Source: Cellvibrio japonicus Ueda107
GTDB lineage: Bacteria; Pseudomonadota; Gammaproteobacteria; Pseudomonadales; Cellvibrionaceae
Length of the DNA stretch: 64,000 nucleotides
Assembly: GCF_000019225.1 (NCBI RefSeq)
Contig: NC_010995.1
Location: 1,124,501-1,188,500, forward strand
Direction: 5' to 3'
Position 1 is the stretch's first letter. Every line of letters starts with the position of its first letter. The notes beneath the pieces were generated by a model that made no database searches, had not been told where the DNA came from, and saw only the letters and a list, made by a program, of their open reading frames with translations. Shown here in pieces: positions 8,106 to 18,300 of this stretch. The translations under genes and the position numbers were made by a program.

Positions 8106-8801
8106 TTAACGGCCTGCAAAGATAATGTTGATGACCTCGCTCATGGCCTGGTTGATTCGCTCAAAGCGCTCGGTGTTACCGAGTAGGCTGGCAGCGTCCT
8201 GGCTATAAGTGGAGCCGTCCAGGTCATCCGCGCAGTTTTCAACCAGGGCGCTGGCAGACGCCAGTGTTGTCTCCAGGTGGAATTGGAAGCCCCACACCTT
8301 ATCGCCGTAGCAGAACGCCTGGTGGGCACAGGCCTGGCTGCGTGCCAGCCATTGGGCGCCGGGGGGAATTGCAAAGGTATCACCGTGCCAATGGAAGACC
8401 TCCGGGTAGCGCTCCAGTACCAGGGCAACCGGGTTTTGTTCAGCACCGGGCACCAGGCTGAGTGGAAACCAGCCGATCTCCTTATGGGGATTGCGTGTAA
8501 CCGGGCCGCCCAGCACATCGGCAATCAACTGTGCGCCCAGGCAGATTCCCAGCACAACCTTACCCGCCTGGATCGCCTCCCTGATCAGTTTTTTCTCCTC
8601 GGCCAGCCAGGGGTGGATAGCCTCATCGTAAATTCCCATGGGGCCGCCCATAACGATCAGTGCATCGAAGCTATCCAGTGCAGGCACCGGGTCTCCGCGA
8701 TACCAATGGGTCGTAAACACCGGATAGCTACGTGCGTCAAAATCCTGCGCCATACTGCCGATATCTTCAAAGGGGACATGCTGTAACGACTGGATACGCA
8801 T
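8106..8801 (-). CDS. Class I glutamine amidotransferase (GMP synthase-like)
   Basis: 231-residue stand-alone glutamine amidotransferase domain protein. The catalytic nucleophile lies in GICLGAQLIA (about residues 83-92), the oxyanion strand in VMGGPMGIYD (about 50-59) and the catalytic His-x-Glu in FQFHLETT (about 178-185). Such proteins (often annotated as GMP synthase-like) hydrolyse gamma-glutamyl or other amide bonds; the substrate is unknown. The start at 8801 is backed by an AAGGAG ribosome site. The in-frame codon at 8846 would only add an untypical 15 residues. It is divergent from the helicase gene. Confidence 0.85.
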   Translation of the reverse strand: MRIQSLQHVPFEDIGSMAQDFDARSYPVFTTHWYRGDPVPALDSFDALIVMGGPMGIYDEAIHPWLAEEKKLIREAIQAGKVVLGICLGAQLIADVLGGPVTRNPHKEIGWFPLSLVPGAEQNPVALVLERYPEVFHWHGDTFAIPPGAQWLARSQACAHQAFCYGDKVWGFQFHLETTLASASALVENCADDLDGSTYSQDAASLLGNTERFERINQAMSEVINIIFAGR

Positions 8802-8986
8802 AGAAACTCCTTGATGAGGGAAGAAAAGAAGCGGAAAAGTACCCACATTCTAACGCTGGAACCCCATGATTGTCTGACGATTCGTGTATACTCGCGCAAC
8901 ATTTGAGCCGCCAGCCGCTGGATGATCGATAGGCTTCCAGCCGGCCTCTGCCATTCATTTTGCAGCCTGCCTGCACAGATCACCGG

Positions 8987-10642
8987 GTGACAAGATTGAT
9001 CGGAAAATTTTTTAAGAAACTCATCGGATCGGGTGACTCTCCATCGGATGCTGCCAAGGCACCGGGAAAAACACAGAAGACCGCAGACCAGGGCAAGGGT
9101 GGCGGTAATCGCGACGATAAGCATCCGCGTAACAAGAACCGGGGCAACAAGGGGCGTGGGGCCAGGCAAGCCGGCGCCAGGCAGGCGGGCGTCTCGCCAC
9201 CGGCTACCGACAGGTTGCCGCGCTCCGAGAAACCTGGCGCTGAGGGCTCCAGGGCCGAGAAACCCAGGGATAACCCTGCCAACCCGCGTCCGCCACGCCA
9301 TACCAGGGTTGCCAAACCACCGGTGCCGGCAGCGCCCTGGGATATCAGTGAGTTTGCTGTAGAGCCTGTCGATGGCAAAACCCGCTTCCATGACTTCGAC
9401 TTGTCCCCCGAATTGATGCACGCCATCGCCGATGTGGGATTCAAATATTGCTCGCCAATCCAGGCTCAATCCCTGCCCCATGCCTTGCAGGGCAAGGACG
9501 TGGTCGGCAAAGCCCAAACCGGTACCGGCAAAACAGCCGCCTTCCTGGCCGCGATTATCGATGACCTGCTGAAAAACCCGATCACGGAAAAACGCTATGC
9601 CGGCGAGGCGCGCGCACTGGTGATTGCGCCCACGCGCGAACTGGTGATCCAGATTGCCGAGGATGCCAAGGCACTGTGCAAATATACAGATTTGAAAATA
9701 CACACGCTGGTGGGTGGTATGGACTACACCAAGCAGCAACGCCGCCTGCATGAAACGCTGGTGGATATCCTGGTGGCGACTCCCGGTCGATTGCTTGATT
9801 TCTGTGGCAATAAGGATGTGTACCTGGACCAGCTTGAAGTATTGGTTATCGACGAAGCCGACCGGATGCTTGATATGGGCTTTATTCCCCAGGTGCGCCA
9901 GATCGTGCGCCAGACACCGCACCGGGAAGATCGCCAGACCCTGTTTTTCTCCGCTACCTTTACCGATGATGTGCACAACCTGGTGCAACAGTGGACCTAC
10001 AAGCCGGTTACTATCGAAATCGAACCCGAGTCGGTCGCCAACGCGCGTGTGGATCAACATGTCTATCTGGTCTCTACCGAAGAAAAATACACACTGCTCT
10101 ATAACCTGATCCAGCAGGAGCATGCGGAGAGCATGATTGTGTTTGCCAATCGCCGCGATGAATGCCGCGATCTCTACGAAAAGTTACTGCGCCATGGCAT
10201 CAAGGCGGGACTGCTCTCTGGTGAGATTACCCAGAATAAGCGGGTGTCCACCCTGGATGCCTTCAAGAATGGTGATATTAAGGTGCTGGTGGCCACCGAT
10301 GTGGCGGGTCGCGGTATCCATATCAGCGGTATCAGCCACGTAGTGAACTTCACCCTGCCGGAAGAGCCGGAAGATTATGTGCACCGGATCGGCCGCACTG
10401 GCCGTGCGGGCAAGAGTGGTACCTCCATCAGCTTTGCCTGCGAAGACGATGCCCTGCGCCTGGAGCCCATCGAAAAACTACTGGGCAAGCCCATTAAATG
10501 TGAGCAGCCGCCCGAGATCCTATTGCTATTGCCGCCTGAGCTGCCGGCCTTGCCGCCGCGCTCGCGCCACCAGGAACGTTACAGCAATCGCTCGGTGGGC
10601 AATCGCCCTGGCGGCAATCGCAGCCGCCGTCCACGTCATTAA
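8987..10642 (+). CDS. rhlB: DEAD-box RNA helicase, RhlB-like
   Basis: ATP-dependent RNA helicase of about 551 residues. After a basic, Gly/Arg/Lys-rich N-terminal tail (about 130 residues) come the Q motif region (FKYCSPIQAQSLP), motif I AQTGTGKT, PTRELVIQ, DEAD box VIDEADRMLDMGF, SAT motif FFSATF, and in the second domain ATDVAGRGIHI and HRIGRTGRAGKSG. The C-terminus is short and basic (SRRPRH). RhlB-type helicases work with the RNA degradosome. The start is uncertain: GTG at 8987 gives MTRLIGKFFKKLIG, and TTG at 8960 would add nine residues. A GC-rich hairpin follows the stop. Confidence 0.88.
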   Translation: MTRLIGKFFKKLIGSGDSPSDAAKAPGKTQKTADQGKGGGNRDDKHPRNKNRGNKGRGARQAGARQAGVSPPATDRLPRSEKPGAEGSRAEKPRDNPANPRPPRHTRVAKPPVPAAPWDISEFAVEPVDGKTRFHDFDLSPELMHAIADVGFKYCSPIQAQSLPHALQGKDVVGKAQTGTGKTAAFLAAIIDDLLKNPITEKRYAGEARALVIAPTRELVIQIAEDAKALCKYTDLKIHTLVGGMDYTKQQRRLHETLVDILVATPGRLLDFCGNKDVYLDQLEVLVIDEADRMLDMGFIPQVRQIVRQTPHREDRQTLFFSATFTDDVHNLVQQWTYKPVTIEIEPESVANARVDQHVYLVSTEEKYTLLYNLIQQEHAESMIVFANRRDECRDLYEKLLRHGIKAGLLSGEITQNKRVSTLDAFKNGDIKVLVATDVAGRGIHISGISHVVNFTLPEEPEDYVHRIGRTGRAGKSGTSISFACEDDALRLEPIEKLLGKPIKCEQPPEILLLLPPELPALPPRSRHQERYSNRSVGNRPGGNRSRRPRH

Positions 10643-10649
10643 TCTGACT

Positions 10650-10669
10650 GACCCCGCCGCGGCGGGGTC
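10650..10669 (+). terminator. GC-rich hairpin after the helicase gene
   Basis: GACCCCGCCG directly followed by its complement CGGCGGGGTC, a continuous 20-base palindrome; as a hairpin the innermost pairs would open to form the loop. Only a weak T tract (TTGCGTTT) follows, so termination may be partial and allow read-through to the next gene 20 bases on. Confidence 0.55.
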
Positions 10670-10688
10670 TTGCGTTTCGGAATATTGA

Positions 10689-11549
10689 ATGTCATCGCAT
10701 AAGTCTGCCTGGATATCACTGCATCTGACGGCCTTCCTGATGGGGGCCACCGGGCTTTTTTCCAAAATTATTGCCTTGCCCGCCTGGGATATTACCGGTT
10801 ATCGCACCTGGATTGCCGCGCTGGTACTTTTTGCCTGGGTCGCCTGGCGCGAGCGCCATATCCGCCTTAACAGTGGCCGCGATTATTGGCGCATGCTGGT
10901 GTTGGGCATACTGTTGGCATTGCATTGGGTGAGTTTTTTCTACTCCATGCAGGTGGCCAATATTGCGGTGGGGATGCTGTCGCTCTATGCCTATCCGGTG
11001 GTCACGGTGTTCCTGGAGCCCTGGATCAAGCGCACCCGGCTGGATTGGCGCGATGTGGTCAGCGGCTTCCTGGTGGTAATAGGTATTTACTGCCTGGTGC
11101 CGGAGTTTGATATCAGCAACAACATGACCCAGGGGGTCATCTGGGGCGTCATTTCTGCACTGACTTTTGCCGTGCGCAACCTCCTGCTCAGCCATTGGTT
11201 CAGCGGTCAATCGGCATCCCGCTCCATGAGTTACCAGGTATTGATTGTTGCACTGGTGATGACCCCGGTGATCTGGCTTTCTCCCCATCAACCCACCAGC
11301 CAGGATTGGTGGCTATTGATATTGCTGGGGGTATTTTTCACCGCCATTACCCACAGCCTGCTTGGCCATTCACTGCGTTATCTCAAGGCCAAGACGGTCG
11401 GCCTGGTCACATGCCTGCAGCCAGTTTATGCGGTGGGTTACGAAATAGTGATCCTGAATGAATATCCTGACCAGGCTACCCTGATCGGGGGGGCTATTAT
11501 TATCGGTGCGGCGATTTACGAGTCGGTGCGCGAACATCGCCGCGGTTGA
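10689..11549 (+). CDS. EamA/DMT-family transporter
   Basis: 286-residue inner-membrane protein with about ten hydrophobic helices in two repeats, as in drug/metabolite transporters. Typical features are the start of each repeat (LTAFLMGATGLFSKI near residue 14 and GVIWGVISALTFAVRN near 149) and proline- and glycine-containing helices such as YAYPVVTVFLEP. Substrate cannot be told. The gene begins 46 bases after the helicase and ends 26 bases before the dioxygenase gene, so co-transcription with the latter is likely. Confidence 0.85.
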   Translation: MSSHKSAWISLHLTAFLMGATGLFSKIIALPAWDITGYRTWIAALVLFAWVAWRERHIRLNSGRDYWRMLVLGILLALHWVSFFYSMQVANIAVGMLSLYAYPVVTVFLEPWIKRTRLDWRDVVSGFLVVIGIYCLVPEFDISNNMTQGVIWGVISALTFAVRNLLLSHWFSGQSASRSMSYQVLIVALVMTPVIWLSPHQPTSQDWWLLILLGVFFTAITHSLLGHSLRYLKAKTVGLVTCLQPVYAVGYEIVILNEYPDQATLIGGAIIIGAAIYESVREHRRG

Positions 11550-11575
11550 TTCCCTGATATCTGCCGGAGGTATGT

Positions 11576-12376
11576 ATGGCACAGGTAATGCCCGTGGTCT
11601 TTGTTCCCCATGGCGGTGGCCCCATGCCGCTGTTAGGCGATGCCAATCACCACAGCCTGGCGGCGTTTTTACGCAACCTGTCCCATAGCCTGCCTGAGCC
11701 GCAGGCGATCCTGGTGATTACGGCGCATTGGGAAGCGCCCCTGGCGAGTATTTCCAGTGCAGCAGCCCCGGGCATGCTCTACGACTATTATGGCTTTCCC
11801 GCGGAATCCTATGAGTTTCACTACCCGGCGCCGGGCAGTCCGGCACTGGCGCAACAGGTTCTTGATTTATTGCGATTGCAGGGGATTGCGGCGCAGCTGG
11901 ACGCTGAGCGCGATTACGACCACGGTACCTTTGTACCGCTGATGTTGGCTTATCCCGCGGCACAAATTCCCGTAGTACAGCTATCACTGGTGCATTCACT
12001 CGAACCGGCACTTCATATTGCCATTGGCAAGGCCTTGGCTCCCTTGCGTGAGCAAGGCGTACTGATACTGGGGTCGGGGATGAGTTTCCACAATATGCGT
12101 GCATTCTTTTCGGGCGACCCCGCGGTCACTCCCAAGAGCCTTGCATTCCACCAATGGTTATCCGGGACCATGGGCGAGACCGATGTCGCCGTTACCGAGC
12201 AGCAATTGGTGCACTGGCAGGCGGGACCCCAAGCCAGATTCAGCCATCCGCGCGAGGAACACCTATTGCCATTACTGGTGTGTTTTGGTGCGGCCAGTGC
12301 GGCGGGGCAGCCTGCACAACAGGTTTATGAGGGATTGTTTTTCAATACCTGGATTGCCGGTTATCGCTGGGGCTAA
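11576..12376 (+). CDS. Class III extradiol dioxygenase (LigB superfamily, DODA type)
   Basis: 266-residue non-haem iron dioxygenase, similar in layout to the YgiD/4,5-DOPA extradiol dioxygenase group. Metal and active-site histidines are visible in VFVPHGGGP (H12), VITAHWEAP (near residue 50), RDYDHGTFVPL (near 119) and GSGMSFHNMR (near 176). Members open catechol-type rings; the natural substrate is unknown in most bacteria. A GGAGGT ribosome site sits just before the ATG. It follows the permease gene closely, so an aromatic compound could be the shared substrate, but that is inference. Confidence 0.85.
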   Translation: MAQVMPVVFVPHGGGPMPLLGDANHHSLAAFLRNLSHSLPEPQAILVITAHWEAPLASISSAAAPGMLYDYYGFPAESYEFHYPAPGSPALAQQVLDLLRLQGIAAQLDAERDYDHGTFVPLMLAYPAAQIPVVQLSLVHSLEPALHIAIGKALAPLREQGVLILGSGMSFHNMRAFFSGDPAVTPKSLAFHQWLSGTMGETDVAVTEQQLVHWQAGPQARFSHPREEHLLPLLVCFGAASAAGQPAQQVYEGLFFNTWIAGYRWG

Positions 12377-12442
12377 ATGCGTTCTGGCGGATTTTGGCTA
12401 CACTCAATAAACCCTTGTGGTCGTTTGTTGAGTAAATAAATA

Positions 12443-13711
12443 ATGAAAAGAATCCTGATCGTTGAAGATAGCGATATGGTGATGAAAGTGTTGCGCCATT
12501 TAGTGCAAAGCGCCGCGCTGTCTTACGAAGCCCTCTATGCCACCAGCCTGGCGCAAGCCCGGGAAATATACGACCAGTTCCCCGGCGAATTTTTTGCAGC
12601 ATTGGTTGATCTCAACCTGCCCGATGCCGCCAATGGTGAAATTGTGGATTTCACCATTGGCCATAAAATTCCCACGATTGTGTTGACCGGCAGTTACGAT
12701 GAACAGCGTCGCGAGCAGCTCTTTGCCAAAGGTATCGTGGATTATGTTACCAAAGAGGGGCGTTATGCCTACAGCAAAGCGGTAGGAATGATCCATCGCC
12801 TGGAAAAAAACCAGCAGATCAGCGTGTTGGTGGTGGATGATTCCGATGTGTCGCGCAAGCATATGGCCAATTTGTTCAGGCGCCATTTGTTCAGGGTATT
12901 GGAGGCGGTTGATGGTGTAGATGCTATCAAAGTCCTGCTCGATAATCCGGACATTAAACTTTTGATCACTGACTACAACATGCCGCGCATGGATGGCTTC
13001 GAGCTGGTGCGCAACCTGCGTTACAAATACGACAAAACCGACCTGATCATGATCGGGGTATCGGGTGAAAGTAGCGAGGCATTATCGGCCAAGTTTATCA
13101 AGCATGGCGCCAATGATTTTTTACGCAAGCCATTCCACCCGGAAGAGTTTTACTGTCGGATTATCCACAACATTGAAGCGCTGGAATTAATCGAACAGAT
13201 CACCTATAGCGCCCAGCGCGACCATCTCACAGGCCTGTATCACCGCTCCTATTTTTTCAATTCGGCACGCGAACTCTATCGCCAGGCACAGGAAAAATCG
13301 GCTCCCCTCTCATTGGCAGTGATCAATATTGATCACTTCAGTGACATTAACCGCCGCTATGGCAACTATGGGGGCGATCAGGCATTGAAATACATTGCTG
13401 GCCGGCTTGAACAGATGTTGGGGCGCTTCCTGTTGGCACGTGCGGATAGCGATGATTTTTTTGTGGTTATGCCTGGCCTGGATCATGAAAAGGCGGTCGC
13501 CTTTTTAAGCAAGGTCAAGCAGTTGTTGGCCGCTGAGCCACTTTCTATTCAGGGCGAAATGCAGCACTTCTATTTCAGTGCTGGCGTGACTGCCCATTTG
13601 GGCAGCAGCCTGGATGAACAGATTGCGCTGGCCATCCAATACCTGGATCGTGCCAAGGAAGCCGGTGGTAATGTCATCGTCGATGATGGTGACGACGACG
13701 AGGATAATTAA
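12443..13711 (+). CDS. Tandem response-regulator protein with degenerate GGDEF domain
   Basis: 422-residue cytoplasmic signalling protein with order REC-REC-GGDEF. The first receiver begins ILIVEDSD and has phosphoacceptor D56 in ALVDLNLPD. The second begins VLVVDDSD and has D177 in ITDYNMPRMDG. The third domain (about residues 255-415) looks like a diguanylate cyclase (RDHLTGLYHRSYF, INIDHFSDINRRYGNYGGDQAL), but the signature that should read GGDEF is DSDDF (335-339), so cyclase activity is doubtful. An acidic tail closes the protein. It may act by binding or scaffolding rather than synthesis. The partner kinase is not in the window. Confidence 0.88.
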   Translation: MKRILIVEDSDMVMKVLRHLVQSAALSYEALYATSLAQAREIYDQFPGEFFAALVDLNLPDAANGEIVDFTIGHKIPTIVLTGSYDEQRREQLFAKGIVDYVTKEGRYAYSKAVGMIHRLEKNQQISVLVVDDSDVSRKHMANLFRRHLFRVLEAVDGVDAIKVLLDNPDIKLLITDYNMPRMDGFELVRNLRYKYDKTDLIMIGVSGESSEALSAKFIKHGANDFLRKPFHPEEFYCRIIHNIEALELIEQITYSAQRDHLTGLYHRSYFFNSARELYRQAQEKSAPLSLAVINIDHFSDINRRYGNYGGDQALKYIAGRLEQMLGRFLLARADSDDFFVVMPGLDHEKAVAFLSKVKQLLAAEPLSIQGEMQHFYFSAGVTAHLGSSLDEQIALAIQYLDRAKEAGGNVIVDDGDDDEDN

Positions 13712-14454
13712 TGGCTGGTATCCAGATGGCGCAATTCATCCACCCAATAGCGAGTGGCACCTGCCACAGCAATCGGGGTGACCACTATATTGATCAGTGG
13801 AATCATGCTCCCCAGCAAAATCAACCCACCATAGGAGTAGCTGGTCAGTGGCAAGCGGTTGAGCTTACGGCGCAGGGGGCGGAAGCCAGTTTTATGGTTG
13901 TCTGCGGGATAATCCACATACTGCACCGCCATACACCAACAGCTCCACAGGGTTGCAATAAAAACGCCGAGCAGGTTCAGGCCAGGAATAAAAAACAACA
14001 CAATAAAGACCAGTAATACCAGCAATCCCCTGCTGATAAAATACCAGAGTTTGGTCAGCTCCCGCTTGAGCGTGCGGGGAATCAATTCGCCCCAGGGTTC
14101 ATCGGGTGGCTCCACGCCGGTGAGGTGTTTCTCCAGCCTGCCGGCCAGTATTCCGAAAAAAGGGGCAGCAATAAAATTGGTGATGACATTAAAGCTATAG
14201 CCGTAAATCACCAAAAATAAAAAGGCGACCAGGGGCCAGAGTATCCAGGTAAACCAATGTAGCCAGCCGGGTGTCCATTCCAGGATTTGTACAAAGAAAT
14301 CCTGGAATGCATTAAACAGTGCGATGGTTAGCACGACAAAAATCACCAGATTGGCGAGTAGGGGAATCAAAATAAAACGGCGAAACCCCGGTTTACTGAT
14401 CAGCCGTGCGCCTTCGAGGAAATAATCAATAGCATTGCCAGGCGAACCCTGCAT
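13708..14454 (-). CDS. cysZ: CysZ-like sulfate transporter / EI24 domain protein
   Basis: 248-residue inner-membrane protein with the CysZ/EI24 layout: amphipathic start (NAIDYFLEGARLISKPGFRRFILIPLLANL), several membrane helices and the conserved FNVITNFIAAPFFGILAGRLE segment (about residues 88-108). CysZ proteins mediate sulfate uptake for cysteine synthesis. The ATG has a strong AAGGAGG site that overlaps the stop of the rhombosortase gene upstream, so the two are cotranscribed. Its stop codon overlaps that of the convergent signalling gene by 4 bases, leaving no room for a terminator between them. Confidence 0.85.
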   Translation of the reverse strand: MQGSPGNAIDYFLEGARLISKPGFRRFILIPLLANLVIFVVLTIALFNAFQDFFVQILEWTPGWLHWFTWILWPLVAFLFLVIYGYSFNVITNFIAAPFFGILAGRLEKHLTGVEPPDEPWGELIPRTLKRELTKLWYFISRGLLVLLVFIVLFFIPGLNLLGVFIATLWSCWCMAVQYVDYPADNHKTGFRPLRRKLNRLPLTSYSYGGLILLGSMIPLINIVVTPIAVAGATRYWVDELRHLDTSH

Positions 14455-14465
14455 CTTGTGCCTCC

Positions 14466-15110
14466 TTAATCTTTTGTTGTCGATGAAATCCTGTAATCAA
14501 GCAATTCATAAATAATGGCGATAAGCACACCGGCACAGGCGCCATACACATGTGAGTTTACAGCGACGGGAACGGGGAGCATCGCTTGCAAATCAGTGGC
14601 CTGATAACCGGGGCTTTGCTCTTGTACCAGCTTGGCAATCACAATGGCGAAAGCGGCCAGGCGCAACCAGAGGGGATGGGCACGGCTGTGAATGATACCC
14701 GCCAGGATCAAGCCATGCATTACCCCGGAAAAACCGGCATAGCTTCCATAATCACTGTCCAACAACCACATTCCCAGGCCGACAGACAAGCTACAACTAA
14801 GCACCAGCAGGGCAAAGCGCTGCCAGGGATAATCCAGGAACAGCGCATAACTGCCCACCAGCAAGGCAGCCAGGTTCATCAGGGTGTGGCTCCACCCATA
14901 GTGAACCAGGTTGGCCGTAAGCAGCCGCCATAACTCGCCATCGCTGACCCGCACTTTTTCCAGTTTTAGCCATTCGAACAACCAGGTATCCAGGCCTGTC
15001 AGCACCAGCATTAACAATGCCAGTCCCAGCGCCAATAACTGGCTGGGGCCGGGGCGCACAATGGCTGTGAAGAGTGGATGTTTCTGGTGGGGAGCCTCAG
15101 GCATGGGCAT
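14466..15110 (-). CDS. rrtA: Rhombosortase (rhomboid-family intramembrane protease)
   Basis: 214-residue membrane protease. The catalytic serine lies in YAGFSGVMHGL (about residues 126-136) and the catalytic histidine in VNSHVYGACAG (about 184-194). An early VHYGWSHTLMNLAAL segment matches the rhomboid fold. About six membrane helices are visible. Rhombosortases cut C-terminal GlyGly-CTERM tails of exported proteins. No protein encoded in this window ends in such a tail, so its substrates lie elsewhere. Two in-frame ATGs (15110 and 15104) are possible starts. It leads the rrtA-cysZ operon. Confidence 0.85.
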   Translation of the reverse strand: MPMPEAPHQKHPLFTAIVRPGPSQLLALGLALLMLVLTGLDTWLFEWLKLEKVRVSDGELWRLLTANLVHYGWSHTLMNLAALLVGSYALFLDYPWQRFALLVLSCSLSVGLGMWLLDSDYGSYAGFSGVMHGLILAGIIHSRAHPLWLRLAAFAIVIAKLVQEQSPGYQATDLQAMLPVPVAVNSHVYGACAGVLIAIIYELLDYRISSTTKD

Positions 15111-15277
15111 TCGTCCGGGAAGTCGCGAGGGGGCATCTTAGAGACCATTCCCCTGGCTGGCAACGATTCTCTCTGCTTCACCCTCAGTTAGGTAAGGGCT
15201 GTATTTTACTGACTTATCTTTAGTGAACTGTGACACAGGCGGTTCTTGGTTGACTGGACAAAAAAGTAGTTTCTGTT

Positions 15278-15311
15278 ATCTTTGGCGCCACTTTTGGCTT
15301 GAGCCAAAGAT
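15278..15311 (+). promoter_or_regulatory. Leader inverted repeat upstream of the giant surface gene
   Basis: ATCTTTGGC at 15278-15286 and its complement at 15303-15311 could form a 9-bp stem in the leader RNA or be an operator. It lies 56 bases before the ATG at 15367, which has an AAAAGGAAA ribosome site. No known riboswitch pattern was recognised. Confidence 0.35.
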
Positions 15312-15366
15312 TCATGGTGGTCAAGCTAGGATTTTTTGTACCTCTGTCTTTTGAAAAGGAAACAAC

Positions 15367-18300
15367 ATGGGATCGTTATTCGTATCCAGGAAAATGCTTG
15401 CTGCATTTTTCTTTCTCGCTATTAACTTCGTATCATCAGTCGCCATTGCATCGGTAGAGGTCGGTGTTACTTGGCTCAAGTCCAGGCAAGGTGCGCATGG
15501 TGAGTTTTACTCACCACAAACTCAATCCAGCCCTCAGCTTTCTACATTGGAAAGTCTATCAACACTGGTTTTTTTAAATAAGACGACGGGTATCAATCTG
15601 GTAGCGGCAAATGAGTTTGTTGCTCCATCGCCAATCAATAACAGTACAGAGCATTTGGCAAAAACCATTCTAATAAAACATGGAGTGGGTGCGGCGTATG
15701 CTTGGGAGTTGTCGTCTTTGGCTCAGCGCCAAATGCCTTACTCCGGCTTTGGTTATGATGTTGGTTATGAAGCTGATCCTTTAAGTACAGCGCTTGCGCT
15801 TGAGGTCGTTGCCAAAGTGGGTTCTGAAAATCCAGGAATTGGTTATGCAATTCAATACCTGCTGGATACACAAAAACCTGATGGTAGCTGGTCGCTTGAA
15901 AACAACATATCGAATATCACTCTGACTGCACAGGTCATGAAAGCCGTGTGGGGGTTTAGAAATATTTATGCGGTCAGTGGTGCGTTGCAGAAAGCCAATA
16001 ATTACTTGTTGGCTGAACGTGTGTCAGGCGGACTTTGGCCTGAACTCAATACAAGTGCCCATGCGTTAATTGCGTTATTAAATTATAACAATGATCGTTC
16101 GGGATTGACTGCCAGTGTTAACGCCTTGTCTGCTGCTCAGTTAAACGATGGCAGCTTTAATGGAGATGTTTATACAACAGCGCTCGCGTTATATGCGTTG
16201 CATCTGGCCACATTACCCGCTCCCGATGAAATTACATTGTCTGGTAAATTAATTGATGGACAAAGTGGGAATCCATTGGTTAGTGCGACAGTAGAAATCA
16301 CAGGTGTTTCCAATGAATCCCTGTTGACTGATACAACAGGTGCATTTGCTTTCAAAAACCTGGCAGCGGGTAGCTATTTTGTTAAAGCATCCGCACCGGG
16401 GTATGGTTCCATAACGTTAACGACGCTGGTTTTCAAAGGCTCCAAGCCTAATTTGGGGGTATTGAAATTAACAAAGCTGGCTGTAGATCCCGTCACGGGT
16501 AATCCTGTCACTACAGGTACGGTGCGTGGAGTAGTGACGGATCGTCGTACAAGCTCACCCATTTCTGGTGTTGTGGTTGGTATTCCTTCACTGGGATTAT
16601 CGGCTACCACTGATGCCAGTGGTGCTTACCAAATCAGTAATGTCGCTGCGGGGAATTTGTCGCTGATTGTTGCCAAATCCGGTTATACCGACGTGTCTGC
16701 TACTGCGCAATTAACGGCACAACAAACGCTATTATTTTCCCCGTCATTGCAAGAATATATCGCGCTGGGAGTGAGTATTAGTGGTGTAATTTCTGAATAT
16801 AGTACAGACACTCCTCTTGTCGGAGCCAGAATAGATATTTTAAAAGAGGGTGTTGTTGTTGCTTCAGCACTCAGTAACGTTACTGGTCAATATGCAATAA
16901 AAGATATAGCGGCAGCCGATATTGAAATTAAAGTTTCTTTAGTTGACTATCATCCGGTTTCAGCATCTGCCAAACCGAAGGACGGCAACAGGCTTGAATT
17001 CTCACCAAAACTAACACCGGTTTCTCAGCCACCTGTGCTTACGACAGGTGGGATTATCGGTACAGTAGTCGATTCTGTGACTGGTCGAGGTATTGAAGCT
17101 GTTTCAATCATAGTAACTTATGATTCCGGTGCGGTAATAAATCATGTCACAGGAATGGATGGTGAATTTTCGATAACTGATATGGCATCAGGGAACATCA
17201 CTATTGAGTTGGCCAAGCCTGATTATCAATCCATGCAGGCGCAATTAGCTATCGAAAGTGGCTTGATTCAGGATCTTGGAAATATTCAATTTAACCCGGT
17301 ATCTGCTATTACTTCAGGCAAGCTTTTGGGGTATGTAACTGATGTGCGTACAGCATTGCCAGTTAACGCTGCCATTGTTTCAGTCAAAAACACGGTAACA
17401 AACCAATTGCTTGAAGTTATCAGTGGTAATGATGGAACATTTAACTTCCCCGTAGTACCTGCCGGAGACTATGCAATCACGATTAAGGCAACCGGATACA
17501 CACAAATTGATTTCACGTCCATTATTTCAGCGGGTGATGACATTGATTTGGGCAATGTGTTGATGCGTAAGCCAGGCATTGATGCCTTGATTCCAGATGT
17601 TGCTGTACTTGCCATTGATCGCTCTGCTTTAGTGTCCGATGTGGCAAGTTTTACCGCATCAGGAACTATCGATGTAACTCTGATAAACAGGGGCAACGCG
17701 AGTGTAGAAATCCCCTTCATTATTTATGCGTTTGAGGATCTGAATAACAATGGTGTTTATGATGCTGCTGATACCTTGTTGGGGCAAGTCTCCCCTGTAA
17801 TCAGTTCGGCGTTGCCGTTAACTGTCGATGGTACGCTTAACACATCTATTGCAGTTTCTGGCAATCTTTCCTTCCGTGATGCGCCGATTAGTATTCTGCT
17901 GGATGCGACTAACGTGTTGGTTGAACTATCTAAAGCGAATAATTTGAGTTCCACCGCAGGTTTATGCAGCAATCAGCAAAAGCCCAATGTAGATTTGGCT
18001 CTGTGTATGGATTCCTCTGGCAGTGTTAGCGCAGCTAATTTCCAATTGCAATTGGAAGGAACTGCGCAAGCGATTGAAAATGTTGTTCCGCGTGATGGTA
18101 CGGTTCGTGTTTCTGCCTTGCAGTTTGCTAGCGCTGCAACTGTGGAATTGAATCCAACAATCATTGAAGAAGATAATGTCCAGGCAATTGCCGATAAAAT
18201 CCGGGCTATTCGGAAAACCGGTGGTGGGACTTCCATTCATGCCTGTATTGATAGCGCAACAACCTTAATAGCCAATGCCTTACCTGCAAGCTCGATGCAG

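Noticed and set aside
8657..10123. 488-codon minus-strand frame opposite the helicase gene
   Set aside because: Antisense shadow of a gene with all DEAD-box motifs; the frame shows no recognisable domain.
15278..15366. Riboswitch in the leader of the giant gene
   Set aside because: Only a simple 9-bp inverted repeat is seen; no cyclic-di-GMP, glycine or other riboswitch core could be recognised.
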